A program made the position numbers and the translations under genes. 8,825 nt of DNA, taken from assembly GCA_003153935.1 (NCBI GenBank), contig PMCA01000023.1:1-8825 (forward strand). The letters are read 5' to 3'. Shown piece after piece: positions 7,333 through 8,825 of the stretch (positions are counted from its first letter, which is position 1; each line of letters starts with the position of its first letter). A model generated the notes under the pieces. It did no database searches and was not told where the DNA came from. It saw only the letters and a program-made list of their open reading frames with translations. The DNA comes from Elusimicrobiota bacterium (lineage in GTDB: Bacteria; CAYTYR01; UBA6262).

Positions 7333-8556
7333 TTATTTACTAAGTACGGCTTCTTTCATCCAGGATTGCAAATTGGCAAATAATACCGACCGCATAAAGT
7401 TCTGTTCATAATATTTCCTGCCTTGCGCGCCCATGTTTTGCCTTTTTCCCGCAGGCAGTCGATACATCTCTAAGACTGCGGCGGCCAAACTTTCAGAGTC
7501 CTCAGAGTTACAGGTTAAACCTGCCCCGGCTTCGCGGATCAAGGAACTCCCCTCGCCATCCAGGCAAGCGATAACTGGTTTGCCGCAAGCCAGGTAAGAC
7601 TGTATCTTCCCGGGCACGGTCAGAGAAAAAATTTCATCCTTCTTGAGAGTAACCAGCATGACATCTGCCTGGGAAAAGAAAGCCGGCATCGTTTCCATGG
7701 GATATCTGCCCAGCATGTGGACGTTAGATAGGGTCCGGCTCTTAACCTGCTCTCTAACCCAATCACCCATCCTGCCATCACCGACAACAAGCCAATGAAT
7801 ATCAGAAAAATCTTTTAATCTCTCAGCCGCTTTCAATATGGTACCAAAATCCTGAGCCACACCTATGTTGCCGGCAAACATTATCTTAAAACCACCTGGT
7901 ATGTTAGCTTCCCTTACTACCGGGGTATCAATTAGATTTTGTTCGTATATACTTTCGCCCCAGTTAGGGAAATACCTGATATTATCTTTATCGCCACCCA
8001 TTCTCTCAATGCTGGGGATGAAAGCTTTAGAGGCCACTAGAAACCGGTCTGTATTCCGGTAAATGTAGCGAACTAATCTATCTGCCCATGACATAGCCAG
8101 AGGCGATCTAACTGCCCCCGTTGCCGAAAGGCTCTCTGGCCAGAGATCCAAAACCCACAAGAACAGCGGAGCCTTTTTAATTTTCTTCATCAAGATAGCC
8201 GGTAAAGCCATGGTTATAGGAGAGAGCTGAGAAACAAAGACAAGATCATAATCCCCCTGGCAATACCATGGCGCAAATATGAACCCGCTCAGAACAAATG
8301 ATAAATAATTCAGCGCCAAGCGTATGTTACTATTCTTCCCGCGCGGTATAATAGGCACCCGGTATACTTGAGCACCCTTATAAATCTCCTCCCGATTATT
8401 AAATAGTCCGTATCCTGGGAAATACCTTCCTTCGGGATAATTCGGTATACCCGTCAGAACCGTAACTTTATGTCCATCTTTAACCCATTCTGACGCTAGC
8501 TCGTTAATACGGAAATTCTCTGGATAAAAATACTGAGATACAATCAAAATATTCAT
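7333..8556 (-). CDS. wbuB: WbuB-type family-4 glycosyltransferase, probable L-FucNAc transferase
   Basis: A 407-residue GT-B glycosyltransferase of CAZy family GT4. The N-terminal acceptor domain opens with MNILIVSQYFYPENFRINEL and GIPNYPEGRYFPGYG (36-50), signatures of the WbuB subgroup, and includes WVLDLWPESL (134-143). The C-terminal nucleotide-sugar domain starts near residue 223 with KIMFAGNIG and GDGRMG (259-264), and carries VPGKIQSYLACGKPV (314-328) followed by the acidic DGEGSSLIREAGAGL region (333-347). WbuB, WbjE and CapL homologues occur beside fnl genes and are assigned transfer of L-FucNAc from the UDP-sugar to a lipid-linked acceptor. The position just ahead of the three fnl genes supports the same donor here. 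The ATG at 8556 has no clear Shine-Dalgarno site, but the N-terminal motif begins immediately, so the start is well placed. The enzyme class is secure; donor and linkage are inferred from context. Confidence 0.88.
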   Translation of the reverse strand: MNILIVSQYFYPENFRINELASEWVKDGHKVTVLTGIPNYPEGRYFPGYGLFNNREEIYKGAQVYRVPIIPRGKNSNIRLALNYLSFVLSGFIFAPWYCQGDYDLVFVSQLSPITMALPAILMKKIKKAPLFLWVLDLWPESLSATGAVRSPLAMSWADRLVRYIYRNTDRFLVASKAFIPSIERMGGDKDNIRYFPNWGESIYEQNLIDTPVVREANIPGGFKIMFAGNIGVAQDFGTILKAAERLKDFSDIHWLVVGDGRMGDWVREQVKSRTLSNVHMLGRYPMETMPAFFSQADVMLVTLKKDEIFSLTVPGKIQSYLACGKPVIACLDGEGSSLIREAGAGLTCNSEDSESLAAAVLEMYRLPAGKRQNMGAQGRKYYEQNFMRSVLFANLQSWMKEAVLSK

Positions 8557-8671
8557 GATTTGTCTACTACTTATTTTTATTTCTATATATTCTTAATTTA
8601 TTTATTATACTACTAGAAACTTATAATCCAAAGCTTATTTTTTGACTTATTTTAAATAGTCCAAACTAATA
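8557..8671. other. AT-rich intergenic spacer
   Basis: Only 21 of 115 bases are G or C (about 18%), far below the flanking genes. It is the longest non-coding stretch in the window and separates the right-edge gene from the operon that starts with wbuB. Apart from the candidate promoter it holds an imperfect AT-rich inverted repeat (8644-8661), which lacks a following U-run on either strand. Confidence 0.7.
8604..8632 (-). promoter_or_regulatory. Putative sigma-70/sigma-A promoter ahead of the wbuB-like gene
   Basis: On the minus strand a perfect TATAAT (8604-8609) lies 16 bases downstream of TTGGAT (8626-8631); the register TTTGGA with a 17-base spacer is also possible. The -35 match is only 3 of 6, but the -10 is exact. 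The expected transcription start near 8597 would leave a leader of about 40 bases before ATG 8556. In such AT-rich DNA a chance TATAAT is not rare, so this is a candidate only. Confidence 0.4.
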
Positions 8672-8825
8672 TCATCGCAACCAATCTGGTATCAATGACC
8701 GCCAGCGTGAAAGAAATGGAAATCGATAATAAACACTCTTTAACCAGAAGCTTAATATTGGCGCTATCCCTCCTTTTTGTTTGGCTAGCCCAAGCATCAG
8801 GCGTTGACGAAGATTAAATAACTCG
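8672..8825 (-). CDS. C-terminal end of an unrecognised protein, cut by window edge
   Basis: The minus strand is open from the right edge for 50 codons to a TGA at 8672-8674. The visible tail begins ELFNLRQRLMLGLAKQKGGI and ends FPFLSRWRSLIPDWLR. It is basic and rich in aromatic residues, and reads like a genuine protein C-terminus in the same direction as the rest of the cluster. I do not recognise the family. Surface-polysaccharide clusters often place another glycosyltransferase or a modifying enzyme here, but nothing visible identifies one. A short competing frame on the plus strand covers much of the same DNA. The coding call is moderate and rests on direction, composition and position, not on homology. 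Confidence 0.5.
   Translation of the reverse strand, partial: ELFNLRQRLMLGLAKQKGGIAPILSFWLKSVYYRFPFLSRWRSLIPDWLR

Noticed and set aside
8644-8661. Imperfect inverted repeat GACTTATTTTAAATAGTC as a possible terminator
   Set aside because: The arms are AT-rich with a one-base bulge. On the minus strand it is followed by an A-run and on the plus strand the T-run precedes it, so it does not form an intrinsic terminator.
8643-8680. Plus-strand TTGACT with a TAATAT-like -10 as a divergent promoter
   Set aside because: The spacer is about 19 bases, the DNA is very AT-rich, and no supported plus-strand gene lies downstream.
8695-8817. Plus-strand 40-residue frame with a hydrophobic stretch (ILALSLLFVWLAQA) resembling a signal peptide
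   Set aside because: It is short, has no good ribosome site, and runs opposite to every other gene. The overlapping minus-strand frame fits the context better, though neither is proven.

Overview
The window is a segment of a bacterial surface-polysaccharide cluster (O-antigen, capsule or exopolysaccharide type). Every gene I can support lies on the minus strand, so transcription runs from the right edge to the left edge. Base composition is moderate. Several Shine-Dalgarno sites are strong (AGGAG, GAGGTGA, GGAGG), which fits a bacterium and leans towards a Firmicute such as an anaerobic Clostridia/Peptococcaceae-type organism. That assignment is weak, because these gene families move freely between phyla. 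There are no tRNA, rRNA, CRISPR, transposase or phage genes.

Layout in transcription order (right to left): the C-terminal end of an unrecognised protein (8672-8825); a very AT-rich 115-base gap with a promoter-like site; a WbuB-type family-4 glycosyltransferase (7333-8556); the three-gene UDP-N-acetyl-L-fucosamine (UDP-L-FucNAc) module fnlA/capE/wbjB (6271-7305), fnlB/capF/wbjC (5175-6287) and fnlC/capG/wbjD (4036-5166); a membrane-anchored WbpM/CapD-type UDP-GlcNAc 4,6-dehydratase (2135-3994); a WbpL/WbcO/WecA-type polyprenyl-phosphate sugar-1-phosphate transferase (1138-2130); and a Wzx-type flippase (3-1091) that runs off the left edge. Gaps are 46 bases or less throughout, and two genes overlap, so the block from 8556 leftwards looks like one operon. 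No stretch over 300 bases lacks a gene.

Working model (inference from the families): UDP-GlcNAc is drawn into two branches. FnlA, FnlB and FnlC convert it to UDP-L-FucNAc. The WbpM-like enzyme makes UDP-4-keto-6-deoxy-GlcNAc, the precursor of UDP-D-FucNAc, UDP-D-QuiNAc or a 4-amino sugar. The membrane transferase would load the D-series sugar-1-phosphate onto undecaprenyl phosphate, the WbuB-like enzyme would add L-FucNAc, and Wzx would flip the lipid-linked unit. This is the logic of P. aeruginosa O11 and S. aureus type 5/8 polysaccharides. The reductase or aminotransferase needed after the WbpM step, the Wzy polymerase and the chain-length regulator are not in the window.

I do not see a new kind of system here. 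The points most worth checking are a substitution in the usual Asp-Asp motif of the lipid-phosphate transferase, the unfinished second sugar branch, and the unidentified gene at the right edge.
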